A stretch of 64,000 nt of DNA, from contig JBJXFP010000154.1 of the NCBI GenBank assembly GCA_046155615.1, forward strand, positions 1 through 64,000, read 5' to 3'. The first letter of the stretch is position 1. Every line of letters begins with the position of its first letter. Positions 24,543-32,628 of the stretch are shown here, piece after piece. The translations under genes and the position numbers were made by a program. Source of the stretch: JANNVZ01 sp046155615 (GTDB lineage Bacteria; Bacteroidota; Bacteroidia; Flavobacteriales_D; Sanyastnellaceae). The notes under the pieces are model-generated. The model ran no database searches and had not been told where the DNA came from. It saw nothing but the letters and a program-made list of their open reading frames with translations.

Positions 24543-25517
24543 TTATTTTTTTCTGTCAATGGTGTAGTGCACTAATTGCTCAAGTGAATTGCGTGCATCG
24601 CTTTGCGGAAAATTATGAAGACTCTGCAACGCCATGTCGCGAAATTCTTCCATTTTTTTCGTTGCGTAATCAATACCACCATGTTCCACCACGGTGCTCA
24701 CCAATGTTTTGATGTGTGCTGCACTTGTGTTGTGTCTCTTCACAATATTTACAAGTAGGCTGCGGGTGCTGCGATCTGTTTTTTGTAATGTGTATATGAG
24801 TGGTAATGTCATTTTTCTTTCTTGCAAGTCGATTCCGGTTGGTTTGCCTATGGATTGACCGAAGCCGTAATCAAAGAGGTCGTCTTTTATCTGAAAAGCA
24901 AGTCCTGCATTGGTTCCAAAGGTGTGCATACTGAGTGCCACCTCCGGTGTGCAGCCCGCAGCTGAAGCCCCACTCTGGCAGCATGCCGCAATGAGCGAAG
25001 CTGTTTTTTGTCTTATTATTTCATAGTAAATTTCTTCAGTTATGTTTAGCAATCTGGATTTTTCCTGCTGCAGCAGTTCGCCTTCGCTCATTTCCTTCAC
25101 GGCACGGCTCACTATGCGCAGCAGTTCATACTGGTTGTTCTCCACACTCATCAGCAAGCCTTGCGATAGCAGGTAGTCACCCACCAGCACGGCTATTTTA
25201 TTTTTCCAAAGCGCATTGACGCTGAAAAAGCCTCTGCGCAGATTGGCGTTATCCACCACATCATCATGCACTAGGGTGGCAGTGTGCAAAAGTTCTATGA
25301 GCGATGCAGCTACATAGGTAGCGGGTGTAATGCCGCCACAAAGTTTGCTGCTGAGGAATACAAACATGGGCCGCATTTGCTTCCCCTTACGCTTGATGAT
25401 GTAGTGTGTTATTTTGTCGAGCAGTGCTTTGTCGCTCTTCATCGCCTTGCGGAAGTAATTTTCAAATTCTTCCATCTCATTGGCAATGGGCGCTTGTATT
25501 TTGTCTAACGTGCTCAC
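24543..25517 (-). CDS. Polyprenyl diphosphate synthase (octaprenyl/heptaprenyl type)
   Basis: Extends farnesyl or geranylgeranyl diphosphate with IPP to give the long side chain of menaquinone. The 324-residue, all-helical protein shows the two aspartate-rich motifs: HDDVVDNANLRRG around residue 85 and QIKDDLFDYGF around residue 210. It also has GKQMRPMFVFLSS and the FARM-region residues before the first motif. Chain length cannot be predicted with certainty, but menaquinone-7 is typical of Bacteroidota. It heads the operon with the MORN lipoprotein and the heme protein and has a TACATTTG box 14 bases upstream. In many Bacteroidota this gene is a plain housekeeping locus; the link to a heme lipoprotein is not one I recognise. 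Confidence 0.93.
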   Translation of the reverse strand: MSTLDKIQAPIANEMEEFENYFRKAMKSDKALLDKITHYIIKRKGKQMRPMFVFLSSKLCGGITPATYVAASLIELLHTATLVHDDVVDNANLRRGFFSVNALWKNKIAVLVGDYLLSQGLLMSVENNQYELLRIVSRAVKEMSEGELLQQEKSRLLNITEEIYYEIIRQKTASLIAACCQSGASAAGCTPEVALSMHTFGTNAGLAFQIKDDLFDYGFGQSIGKPTGIDLQERKMTLPLIYTLQKTDRSTRSLLVNIVKRHNTSAAHIKTLVSTVVEHGGIDYATKKMEEFRDMALQSLHNFPQSDARNSLEQLVHYTIDRKK

Positions 25518-25530
25518 AAGTGTATGGGTT

Positions 25531-25538
25531 CAAATGTA
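25531..25538 (-). promoter_or_regulatory. -7 box TACATTTG of the polyprenyl synthase operon
   Basis: An exact minus-strand match to TANNTTTG. The predicted transcript start is within ten bases of the ATG at 25517. No good -33 element at the standard distance. Confidence 0.45.
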
Positions 25539-25605
25539 GGTGTGTGCATTGCAGGCATGTTTGAGCAACATCAAGCTAAGTGCATGTCTCTGAATACTTG
25601 TGTTA

Positions 25606-28017
25606 TCACTCCACTTCCAGCTCCCAAAGCAGTTTTTTGCGCACTATGCGTTTCACCTTGTCCTCTACAGTAGTAATAGTTCGGTGTGGCACAAGCAGCA
25701 TCGAGTTTTTGTAGTTCAGCTTTTGTACACGGTCATATTGTTTGCCGCTTTTCTCACCGGTAATGGTGATTCGCACAAAACATCCATCGGTGCTTCGTTT
25801 ACCCAAACTTTTTTCAATACTGAATGAACTTATGATGTGCGAACCTTGTGTGAGGTTGACAGCCAGTTGGGCAGAAGTATGCAAGATTTTCCCCTCAGCA
25901 TTTTCGATGGTGTATTGAAGTGTGGCAGGTTCATCGTCTATGTAGTTGTCGCTTATCCAGTATATGTTCACCTTATCGTCTTTCACTTCACAACTGATGA
26001 GTTGAGGTGCGTATAGCAATCCCAGATAGTCATGCAGCAATTTACGATTGCCTAAATAGTCGATGCTTGCCCATGAGTGGCTTGGCCACACATCATTCAG
26101 TTGCCAATAGAGTGTGCCACCACATCGGTTCATATTTCGCCTTTGAGCCTCTATGCCTAAGCCTATGCCTTCTGCCTGCACCACTTGAGTCATGTGCGCA
26201 TATTGCTGCAGGCTGTCATGCGGTACTTCCGGATACCATGCTTTCATGTATTTGTCCATCAGCTTGAAGCCGCGGTTGTGCTTCTGGTGTTGTGCCATAC
26301 CGGGGTTGTCGTAGGTAAATTGTCTTCCCACCATCATCTGCTTCATAGCATCAGTGGAGGGCATAGACTGCATACCGAATTCGCTCATGAATCGTGGCAC
26401 TTTGGTATTCATCACTTCGAATGGCTCCTCATCGTGCCACACGCCCCAGTAGTGGCTGTCGCCCTCGGTTAAGCTTCGCGCATCACCACGTCCAAAGCGC
26501 GGGCTGCTTTCCCAGTATTGTGTATTGGTATTCTTCTTTACAATTTTTGATAGCGTGAGATCGAACACATCCTTGTAAGCACGCCACAGTTGGTTTTTTT
26601 GTTTTTCGCTCAGGCCTTGTTGCCATCCCCATCGCTCCCAGCCTTCAGCATTCTCATTGTTGCCGCACCACAGCGATATGCAGGGGTGGTTGCGCAGCCG
26701 TATGGTTTGCTGATCAGCTTCTTCAATAAGGGTTGTTACAAACAGGCTGTCAGCAGGATACATGCTGCATGCAAACATGAAATCCTGCCACACCATGATG
26801 CCCATCTCATCACACAATTCATAGAAGCGATCACTCTCGTACACACCGCCTCCCCACACACGCAGCATGTTGAAGTTTGCATCCTTGCAGCTTTGAAGTA
26901 GTTTTTTGTAATCAGCTTCGGTGGTTTGTCCGGGGAAATATTTTGCAGGTATGTAGTTGGCACCTTTCACGAATACCTGGTGGCCATTCAGCTTGAAGTA
27001 AAATGATTCTCCAATGCTGTCTCTTTCAGTTATCAATTCCACTGATCTAAATCCTGTCCTCACTTTTTGCTGATCAAGCACATCAGTGCCCCTTACCAGC
27101 CATGCGTTGAAGTTGTAAAGGTTTGCATTGCCTTGTCCATTGCACCACCACAAGTATGCAAATTCCAGATTGAGATCCAGTGTGGCTATGTTCATTCCTT
27201 TTTTCAAATCGATCTCACTGAGCCATGTATCGCCAGTGCGTTCCATTTCAAAAATGATCTGGGCTTTTTCTTCTTTCAAAGAGTGAATGGTGAATGTGGT
27301 TTTTATTTCAGTTTTCTTCTCATTTACTGAGAGTTGCTGCATGTGTATGTTGGTGAATCGGGCATGGTCATATGCTATCAACCTAATGTCACCGGTGATG
27401 CCGCATGTGATGAGTTTAGGTCCCCAGTCCCATCCGAAATGAAACTGCGGCTTGCGTGTAATTGCGCGAATGCCTTCACCGGGCAACGGGTATGGTAGAT
27501 CAGTCAGTCTGCGCTCGCCAGCCACTAATGGCGATTCAAAATCTATCTGAAGTATGTTGTTTTCTTTTTTTAGTATTCCCTTTACATCGGCTTCCCATGT
27601 GCGGTGTGCGTTATCTGTGGTGAGTAGCAGTTTTCCATTCAGTTTCACTATCGCATAGGTATCCAGTCCTTTGAACTGCATGCGCTGCAAGTCCATACGC
27701 AACACACCTTCGGGAGCATCGAAGGGCAAGCTGCGGTAAGTCCAGTTTTTCTCACCTACCCACTGGCATTCATTTTCGTTGGTGCCTTCAAAAGGATCCT
27801 TGATGATTCCCGCAGCCATCAGGTCGGTGTGTATACAGCCGGGAACTTTGGCATCTATCCAGTTTTCTTCCTGGTCGTCTTGTTGTTTGGCTTGCCACAA
27901 TGCATTGAGTGGGGCATTGTACAGCAGGCTGGTGCCGACAGGTATTACAGTTTGGGCCATAGCAGTATGTGTGATGATTGACAGGAGGGCTGCAAGCAGT
28001 GCGGTAAGGATTTTCAT
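25606..28017 (-). CDS. Beta-mannosidase, glycoside hydrolase family 2
   Basis: Removes beta-linked mannose from the ends of mannans or N-glycan cores. From the ATG at 28015-28017 it has 803 residues and a signal peptide (MKILTALLAALLSIITHTAMAQ), so it acts in the periplasm. Domains run in the family order: sugar-binding jelly roll, Ig-like domain, TIM barrel, beta domains. The acid/base Glu is in SLWCGNNENAEGW and the nucleophile Glu in FMSEFGMQSMPS, and LNDVWPSHSWASID also fits. An upstream in-frame ATG (28083) would place 22 residues before the signal and is rejected. The gene upstream on the same strand is the Wzi-like protein, 78 bases away. No SusC/SusD pair is present, so this is not a classic polysaccharide utilisation locus. 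Confidence 0.93.
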   Translation of the reverse strand: MKILTALLAALLSIITHTAMAQTVIPVGTSLLYNAPLNALWQAKQQDDQEENWIDAKVPGCIHTDLMAAGIIKDPFEGTNENECQWVGEKNWTYRSLPFDAPEGVLRMDLQRMQFKGLDTYAIVKLNGKLLLTTDNAHRTWEADVKGILKKENNILQIDFESPLVAGERRLTDLPYPLPGEGIRAITRKPQFHFGWDWGPKLITCGITGDIRLIAYDHARFTNIHMQQLSVNEKKTEIKTTFTIHSLKEEKAQIIFEMERTGDTWLSEIDLKKGMNIATLDLNLEFAYLWWCNGQGNANLYNFNAWLVRGTDVLDQQKVRTGFRSVELITERDSIGESFYFKLNGHQVFVKGANYIPAKYFPGQTTEADYKKLLQSCKDANFNMLRVWGGGVYESDRFYELCDEMGIMVWQDFMFACSMYPADSLFVTTLIEEADQQTIRLRNHPCISLWCGNNENAEGWERWGWQQGLSEKQKNQLWRAYKDVFDLTLSKIVKKNTNTQYWESSPRFGRGDARSLTEGDSHYWGVWHDEEPFEVMNTKVPRFMSEFGMQSMPSTDAMKQMMVGRQFTYDNPGMAQHQKHNRGFKLMDKYMKAWYPEVPHDSLQQYAHMTQVVQAEGIGLGIEAQRRNMNRCGGTLYWQLNDVWPSHSWASIDYLGNRKLLHDYLGLLYAPQLISCEVKDDKVNIYWISDNYIDDEPATLQYTIENAEGKILHTSAQLAVNLTQGSHIISSFSIEKSLGKRSTDGCFVRITITGEKSGKQYDRVQKLNYKNSMLLVPHRTITTVEDKVKRIVRKKLLWELEVE

Positions 28018-28095
28018 AAAGCGAATATGATACTTGTGTGGGGCACTATGATGATTGGGCAGCGATGAATGCACATCGGGCATGCAGCATCTGTG

Positions 28096-29655
28096 CTAAA
28101 AATCCTGTTGCGGTTGCAGCATTCCGTTCAGCCGCAGCCCGATGGTGGCGAAATGATCGAGCGTTGTCTGGATTTCGTTTTTTTCAAAACGCATGGTGTG
28201 CTGCGCAAAAATTTCCCATTGTTTATGCACTCCCATTTTTCTGGATAATGTAAACTGATGAAAGTGAAATGTGCTTTTGATGCCTTGCAACAGGTCATTG
28301 TCGTATTGCCTGAAAGGATTGTGGTAAGAGCGAAAGATGTCGCCACCGAGGTTGTCCAATGTGCCATCGCCATCCTCATCGCGGTCGTGGCCATAGGCAG
28401 CCCATGAGAATTGCTCGCTGATGTTCCAATCATCATTTTCGTAACGCAAATAGAGAAGCCACTCCACAAAGTTGGCACCCATGGGGTGGGCTAATGGCTG
28501 CTGCATGTGTGTCCATGATTGCAGTGGGCTGCCATGGGTATATGTAAAAGGGCGAACACAGTTTATTTCTGTTTGCAAGTGAAAGCCTTTGGTGAACAGG
28601 TCGAAAGTTTTAATGCCCAACTGTGCTCCCATTTTGTTGGCCCACCACCTGCTGTTATTGCGCCACTTGCTCAGGTAAAATTCATCAATCACCATTTGTC
28701 CATATAGCTGCACTTTTTCCGAAGGGCTGTAGCGCAGACTGGTGCCAAGTATGACATTGTCAGGCGAGCCTTGCGCATATTCCACAGGTCTGTAGAAGAT
28801 GATTGGGTTCAGGTAGTTGATGTCTAATGAGCGCTTGCTATTGGTGTCTCGGTCTTGCCACACCACCATTTCATAAATACTCCAGTTGAGTGTTTTGCTG
28901 ACATTCCAACTGAGGGCGTGCATTGCAGTGTATTTAATGCGGGCATCCTTGGGCTGATAGGCTTCATTGGTTTGACGCATCTGTGCCCACAGATTGGTGT
29001 ATTTCACTCTCCAAAATTTGGTCGTAATGCGGATGTAAGGAAAAGCATTGGCCACATCGCTGAGTATGAGTGAGCGATAGCCATCGCCCCAGAAGTGTTT
29101 GCGTTTGCCCAGTTCGAAGTGGAAGAATTTTTTTGCTGTGTATCCCACATGGCCATAAGTGAAGTGGCTGGTGTAAAAGTCATTGCCACTGCGTGTTGCA
29201 AATCCGGCACCGGGCAGTATGTTGGTGGAGTCAGCAAATAGCCTGATGTACGCGGGTGGGCGCATCCCACTGATGGTGTAGCCAACAGAGCCTTCCCAAT
29301 GCTTGCGTACATGCCAAGTAGCTTCTATACCACTTATCACTTGCCCCATACCATCAGTCTTTGGACTGAGCGTGGCACCGGCAGCGAGCCAGGCAAGTGG
29401 CCTGATACCGAAAGTGACAGAAGTATTTCTCGCTTTGATGGCACTGTCAGAAAGTTGAATCAGCCCCGGTTCGATACCTGCTGCGGGTTGTACGTTGGCA
29501 TGTATTTCCGTGGAGCGTTTGTTGAGCAGCATTTGCTCTAGTGAGGCTGGCCTACGCACATAACCTGCATCAGACTGCTGCGCCTGCGCGCCATACATAG
29601 CAGCCAGCCATGCAAAAGCTGTGATTATCACTTTATGGGGAGAGCAGATGTACAA
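28096..29655 (-). CDS. Wzi/RemB-like outer-membrane protein
   Basis: A 519-residue barrel-forming outer-membrane protein. A signal peptide ends near residue 25 (AAMYGAQAQ). The hallmark is around residues 185-225: GKRKHFWGDGYRSLILSDVANAFPYIRITTKFWRVKYTNLW, given here in parts as HFWGDGYRSLILSDVA and PYIRITTKFW. This is the Wzi capsule-assembly signature that also marks the Flavobacterium gliding protein RemB. Later strands are rich in aromatic residues, as in other barrels. It may hold surface polysaccharide on the cell. The upstream region contains the duplicated RNA-like elements, which are arranged on the opposite strand or could form part of its leader. The distinction between Wzi and RemB cannot be made by eye. 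Confidence 0.78.
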   Translation of the reverse strand: MYICSPHKVIITAFAWLAAMYGAQAQQSDAGYVRRPASLEQMLLNKRSTEIHANVQPAAGIEPGLIQLSDSAIKARNTSVTFGIRPLAWLAAGATLSPKTDGMGQVISGIEATWHVRKHWEGSVGYTISGMRPPAYIRLFADSTNILPGAGFATRSGNDFYTSHFTYGHVGYTAKKFFHFELGKRKHFWGDGYRSLILSDVANAFPYIRITTKFWRVKYTNLWAQMRQTNEAYQPKDARIKYTAMHALSWNVSKTLNWSIYEMVVWQDRDTNSKRSLDINYLNPIIFYRPVEYAQGSPDNVILGTSLRYSPSEKVQLYGQMVIDEFYLSKWRNNSRWWANKMGAQLGIKTFDLFTKGFHLQTEINCVRPFTYTHGSPLQSWTHMQQPLAHPMGANFVEWLLYLRYENDDWNISEQFSWAAYGHDRDEDGDGTLDNLGGDIFRSYHNPFRQYDNDLLQGIKSTFHFHQFTLSRKMGVHKQWEIFAQHTMRFEKNEIQTTLDHFATIGLRLNGMLQPQQDF

Positions 29656-29730
29656 GAGCGGTCAAAGATGATGGAAGGAGTGGAAGAAACCTTGATGGAA
29701 ACCGAGGGCTAAGAAAATTTTTCAAGAAAA

Positions 29731-29857
29731 ATGAAACCTTGGCGGAACTGCCCCCGTTCAAGACTCCTGTAGAATGTTTCATTATTTGGTTTTAATGAGC
29801 AATCCGTTAGAAAAAAGCATTGAAGAGGCCTCCAAACGTGGGGGCTTCTTCGTTTTT
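29731..29857 (+). ncRNA. Candidate structured RNA, copy 1, ending in a terminator
   Basis: No protein gene fits here. The element can fold into an outer helix, ATGAAAC (29731-29737) with GTTTCAT (29776-29782), which encloses a small hairpin (CTT..GAAC with GTTCAAG). An unpaired A/T-rich stretch follows, then a 12-bp terminator hairpin with the loop AAACGT (29822-29851) and TTTTT. The right-hand T run directly after the stem favours the plus strand. A short frame of 13 codons (MKPWRNCPRSRLL) starts at 29731, and a second open frame starts at 29774, so a leader peptide is an alternative. No known RNA family was recognised. The 5' end is not defined. Confidence 0.5.
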
Positions 29858-29887
29858 ATAAATGCGCTGAATTTTTTTTCATAAAAA

Positions 29888-30014
29888 ATGAAACCTTGGC
29901 GGAACTGCCCCCGTTCAAGACTCCTGTAGAATGTTTCATTATTTGGTTTTAATGAGCAATCCGTTAGAAAAAAGCATTGAAGAGGCCTCCAAACGTGGGG
30001 GCCTCTTCGTTTTT
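29888..30014 (+). ncRNA. Candidate structured RNA, copy 2, ending in a terminator
   Basis: The same element as copy 1, with the outer helix at 29888-29894 and 29933-29939 and the terminator stem at 29979-29990 and 29997-30008, loop AAACGT, then TTTTT at 30010-30014. The one base change (C at 30003) turns a G-T wobble of copy 1 into a G-C pair, so the stem is kept. Confidence 0.5.
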
Positions 30015-30172
30015 CAGGCTGTATATAAATATTCTTCGGATGCATGAAACTAAAGATTCTCATCCTCCGTTTCAACCCCAGCAAGTTAGAATTGTTTGAC
30101 TCCCCTTAGGAGTACCACATAAAGATGCTTCTCTGATTAAGAGTAGTTAAGGTTAATTAAGGTTAAGCAAGT

Positions 30173-30208
30173 GAATGGCCCCGGAAACGTCCGGGGCCAT
30201 TCCGCTTT
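30173..30208 (+). terminator. Very strong terminator, 12-bp perfect stem
   Basis: GAATGGCCCCGG (30173-30184) and CCGGGGCCATTC (30191-30202) pair perfectly around the loop AAACGT, followed by CGCTTTT. The loop is the same as in the two duplicated elements. An ATGAAAC...CCGTTTCAA segment at 30044-30075, 156 bases after the copy 2 start, suggests that 30044-30208 is a diverged third copy of the same kind of RNA. Apart from this, 30015-30172 shows a direct repeat, TTAAGGTTAATTAAGGTTAA, at about 30147-30166. Confidence 0.8.
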
Positions 30209-30250
30209 TGGGGTGTTGCAGGCGTTGATTCTGCCTACTCAGCCGGGCTG

Positions 30251-30282
30251 AAAAACAAAACGGCCTCATTGTGGGAGGCCGT
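30251..30282 (-). terminator. Terminator of pckA
   Basis: On the minus strand the stem ACGGCCTC (30275-30282) with GAGGCCGT (30260-30267) is followed by TTTGTTTTT. It lies 30 bases beyond the pckA stop. Confidence 0.85.
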
Positions 30283-30311
30283 CTTCTCTTGTAAGTGTTC
30301 GCTTCCTTGTC

Positions 30312-31928
30312 TTATGCCTTTGCCAACACTTTGGGTGCAGCGTTCATTATTTCCTCATTGGCAAACTCCTTGAATTTTTCAAAGTTGTTTACAAACTTTT
30401 CGGCCAGTTCGTTGGCTTTGGTGTCGTAGGCGGTTTTGTCCTTCCAGGTATTGCGCGGGTTCAGCAGTTCTGTCGGCACCTCGGCACATTCGGCAGGCAT
30501 GGCTAAGCCAAATACTTCATGAGTGTCGTACTGCACACCATCCAACTTGCCATCCAGCGCTGCGGTAATCATGGCGCGGGTATATTTCAACTTCATGCGT
30601 TCTCCGGTGCCATAAGCGCCACCGCTCCAGCCTGTATTCAGCAGCCATACTGTGGCTCCGCTTTCTTCCATTTTGCGGCCCAGCATCTCAGCGTATTTGG
30701 TAGGATGCAGTGGCAGGAATGGCGCTCCAAAGCACGCACTGAAAGTAGTAGTCGGTTCAGTAACTCCCGCCTCAGTGCCGGCCACCTTGGCAGTGTAGCC
30801 GCTTATGAACTGGTACATAGCCTGTCCCTTGGTCAGCTTGCTGATAGGAGGCAATACACCAAATGCATCGCAGGTAAGGAAGAAAATATTTTTGGGAATA
30901 CCACCAACAGATGGCTCCATGATGTTGGCAATGTGGTGCAGCGGGTAGCTCACACGGGTATTCTCGGTTTTGTGGCAGTCGCAGTAGTCAGGGGTCACAC
31001 CATCGTCTTCAAATCCGATGTTTTCCAGCAGCGCACCAAACTTGATGGCATCAAATATCTGTGGTTCTTTCTCCTTGGTAAGGTCAATGGTTTTGGCATA
31101 GCAACCACCTTCGAAGTTGAACACCGTGTTGTCTGTCCAGCCGTGTTCGTCATCGCCTATCAGCCTGCGGTTGGGGTCAGAAGAAAGGGTTGTTTTTCCT
31201 GTGCCACTGAGGCCGAAGAAAACAGCAGTATCGCCCTTTGCGCCAACGTTGGCCGAGCAGTGCATGCTCAATACGTTTTTCTCTTGTGGCAATACGTAAT
31301 TCAAAACTGTGAAAATACCTTTCTTGATTTCGCCTGTGTAGCCGGTGCCACCCACTATCGCCAACTTCTTAGTAAAGTTGATGACCGCGAAATTGTGCTG
31401 GCGTGTGCCGTCTGTTTCTGCATCAGCCAAGAAGCCCGGCACACATACCACATGCCACTGAGGGCTGAATTTCATCACCTCATCATCAGTAGGGCGGATG
31501 AACATGTTGTCTGCAAACAAGTTGCTCCACGCATATTCAGTTACCACACGCACACTCATTTGGTAGCGTGGGTCTGCGCATGCAAAAAGGTCGCGCACAT
31601 ATACCTCGCGGCCAGTGAGGTAAGCCTTCATTTTGTCAAAGAGCAGGTCGAACTTTTGCGGGTCAAATGGCACATTGAATTGGCCGCCCCACCAAACTGT
31701 GTTCTCTGTGGTGCTGTCTGCTACTATGAATTTGTCTTTTGGAGAGCGCCCGGTGAATTCTCCGGTTTCTATAGCCAGTGCCCCGGTGCTGGTGAGGGTG
31801 CCCTGGCCCAGGGCTATTGTTTCTTCAATTAGTTCTGCAGGTGGCAGATTCCAATAGGCTGTTGCCACATGCTTCAGGCCGAGGTAATCGAGGGTTGCGC
31901 CCTCAGCCTTTTTACCAAAATGAGTCAT
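30312..31928 (-). CDS. pckA: ATP-dependent phosphoenolpyruvate carboxykinase
   Basis: Converts oxaloacetate and ATP to PEP, CO2 and ADP, the entry step of gluconeogenesis. The 538-residue length is typical of the ATP-dependent form. Motifs: EFTGRSPKDKF near residue 57, GTGYTGEIKKG (substrate and metal site), the kinase-1a P loop GLSGTGKTTLS near residue 245, the kinase-2 GDDEHGW, and NTRVSYPL with the catalytic Arg. LNTGWSGGAYG near the C-terminus binds the nucleotide. It is monocistronic, with a TATTTTCG-type box 42 bases before the ATG and a good terminator. It is divergent from the fasciclin lipoprotein gene. Confidence 0.97.
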   Translation of the reverse strand: MTHFGKKAEGATLDYLGLKHVATAYWNLPPAELIEETIALGQGTLTSTGALAIETGEFTGRSPKDKFIVADSTTENTVWWGGQFNVPFDPQKFDLLFDKMKAYLTGREVYVRDLFACADPRYQMSVRVVTEYAWSNLFADNMFIRPTDDEVMKFSPQWHVVCVPGFLADAETDGTRQHNFAVINFTKKLAIVGGTGYTGEIKKGIFTVLNYVLPQEKNVLSMHCSANVGAKGDTAVFFGLSGTGKTTLSSDPNRRLIGDDEHGWTDNTVFNFEGGCYAKTIDLTKEKEPQIFDAIKFGALLENIGFEDDGVTPDYCDCHKTENTRVSYPLHHIANIMEPSVGGIPKNIFFLTCDAFGVLPPISKLTKGQAMYQFISGYTAKVAGTEAGVTEPTTTFSACFGAPFLPLHPTKYAEMLGRKMEESGATVWLLNTGWSGGAYGTGERMKLKYTRAMITAALDGKLDGVQYDTHEVFGLAMPAECAEVPTELLNPRNTWKDKTAYDTKANELAEKFVNNFEKFKEFANEEIMNAAPKVLAKA

Positions 31929-31969
31929 TCTGAAAAGTATTTGTTCAACTGTAATTGAGTCGCGGGGGG

Positions 31970-31977
31970 CGAAAATA
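31970..31977 (-). promoter_or_regulatory. -7 box variant TATTTTCG upstream of pckA
   Basis: Minus-strand TATTTTCG is followed by GCCCCCCGCG. No -33 TTTG at the usual spacing was found. It has the same form as the boxes before atpD, uppS and ompH. Confidence 0.35.
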
Positions 31978-32040
31978 GTTCAACTCTGAAGTATGGTTTT
32001 CCACTCGTTTACTTTGGCCGCCTGATATACTTTTTTTTCT

Positions 32041-32628
32041 ATGAAAAAAATAATAGCCTTCCTGAGCTTATCCACGTTGGTCGCATGCAATGACACACCC
32101 GCACCCCTTGCCAAGGTGCCAGGGGCAGATACCTTATCTACTGCGCCTCGGCCAGTGGGTCGAAAGCCACAGCTTGCCTCTATAGAGTATGCCAGTGTAA
32201 TAGATTATTGCATGAGCAACGATTCGCTCAGCATGTGGGGCACACTGTGCAAATACAGCAAATGGGCTAAAGAGGTACACAATGGGCAGTTCACCTTGCT
32301 TTGCCCCACTAATGATGTGCTGAATGCGAAAGGCCGCGACTTGATGGCCGAGTTGAAGAATCCGAAAAATAAAGAATTGCTGAATAAGTTGATGGCATCG
32401 CATCTGCTGAAAAATGTGGTTACGGACAAAGAGTTGGCGGAGGAAGCCAGCGGCAATGAAAACGCATTGGGCAAAAAGGTGGAAGTGGGTGCGGGCTTGA
32501 TAGGTGAAACAAAATACCGCGGCATGAGCATCTACACGCAGCATGGTACTGTGGTGGTATTGGCTGATGTGATTGATTTTCCTGAGGCTGAGTTACGTGC
32601 GGCTGTCGCTAGGGCTGCTCAAAAGTAA
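32041..32628 (+). CDS. Fasciclin-domain lipoprotein
   Basis: A 195-residue lipoprotein with a signal peptide and lipobox (IIAFLSLSTLVAC). After a proline-rich linker to about residue 48 there is one fasciclin (FAS1) domain. It shows the usual H1 and H2 blocks: GQFTLLCPTNDVLNA, then LLNKLMASHLLKN, and YTQHGTVVVLADVI at the end, where FAS1 domains carry the GVIHxID-like motif. FAS1 proteins are surface adhesion or matrix proteins, and a periplasmic or outer-membrane location is likely. The last ten bases overlap the end of the convergent membrane-protein gene. Confidence 0.82.
   Translation: MKKIIAFLSLSTLVACNDTPAPLAKVPGADTLSTAPRPVGRKPQLASIEYASVIDYCMSNDSLSMWGTLCKYSKWAKEVHNGQFTLLCPTNDVLNAKGRDLMAELKNPKNKELLNKLMASHLLKNVVTDKELAEEASGNENALGKKVEVGAGLIGETKYRGMSIYTQHGTVVVLADVIDFPEAELRAAVARAAQK

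Larger units (their letters stand above)
29714..30014. repeat. Tandem duplication, 127-bp core with one mismatch, 157-bp spacing
   Basis: The cores at 29731-29857 and 29888-30014 are identical apart from one base (T at 29846, C at 30003). About 15-20 bases before each core are also similar but diverged. The near identity of two non-coding copies points to a recent duplication or gene conversion, or to selection on both. Confidence 0.93.

Noticed and set aside
29731..29772. A 13-codon peptide (MKPWRNCPRSRLL) present in both copies of the duplicated element
   Set aside because: It may be a leader peptide, but the region is better explained as RNA structure and such a short frame arises easily by chance. 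It is kept as an alternative only.
29782..30084. A 100-codon minus-strand frame across the duplicated elements
   Set aside because: It is internally repeated because the DNA is duplicated, it includes terminator stems, and no family fits. A structured RNA explains the region better.
30519..31832. A 437-codon open frame on the plus strand opposite pckA
   Set aside because: pckA is certain in this region, and the opposite frame shows Cys/His-rich noise typical of antisense translation.
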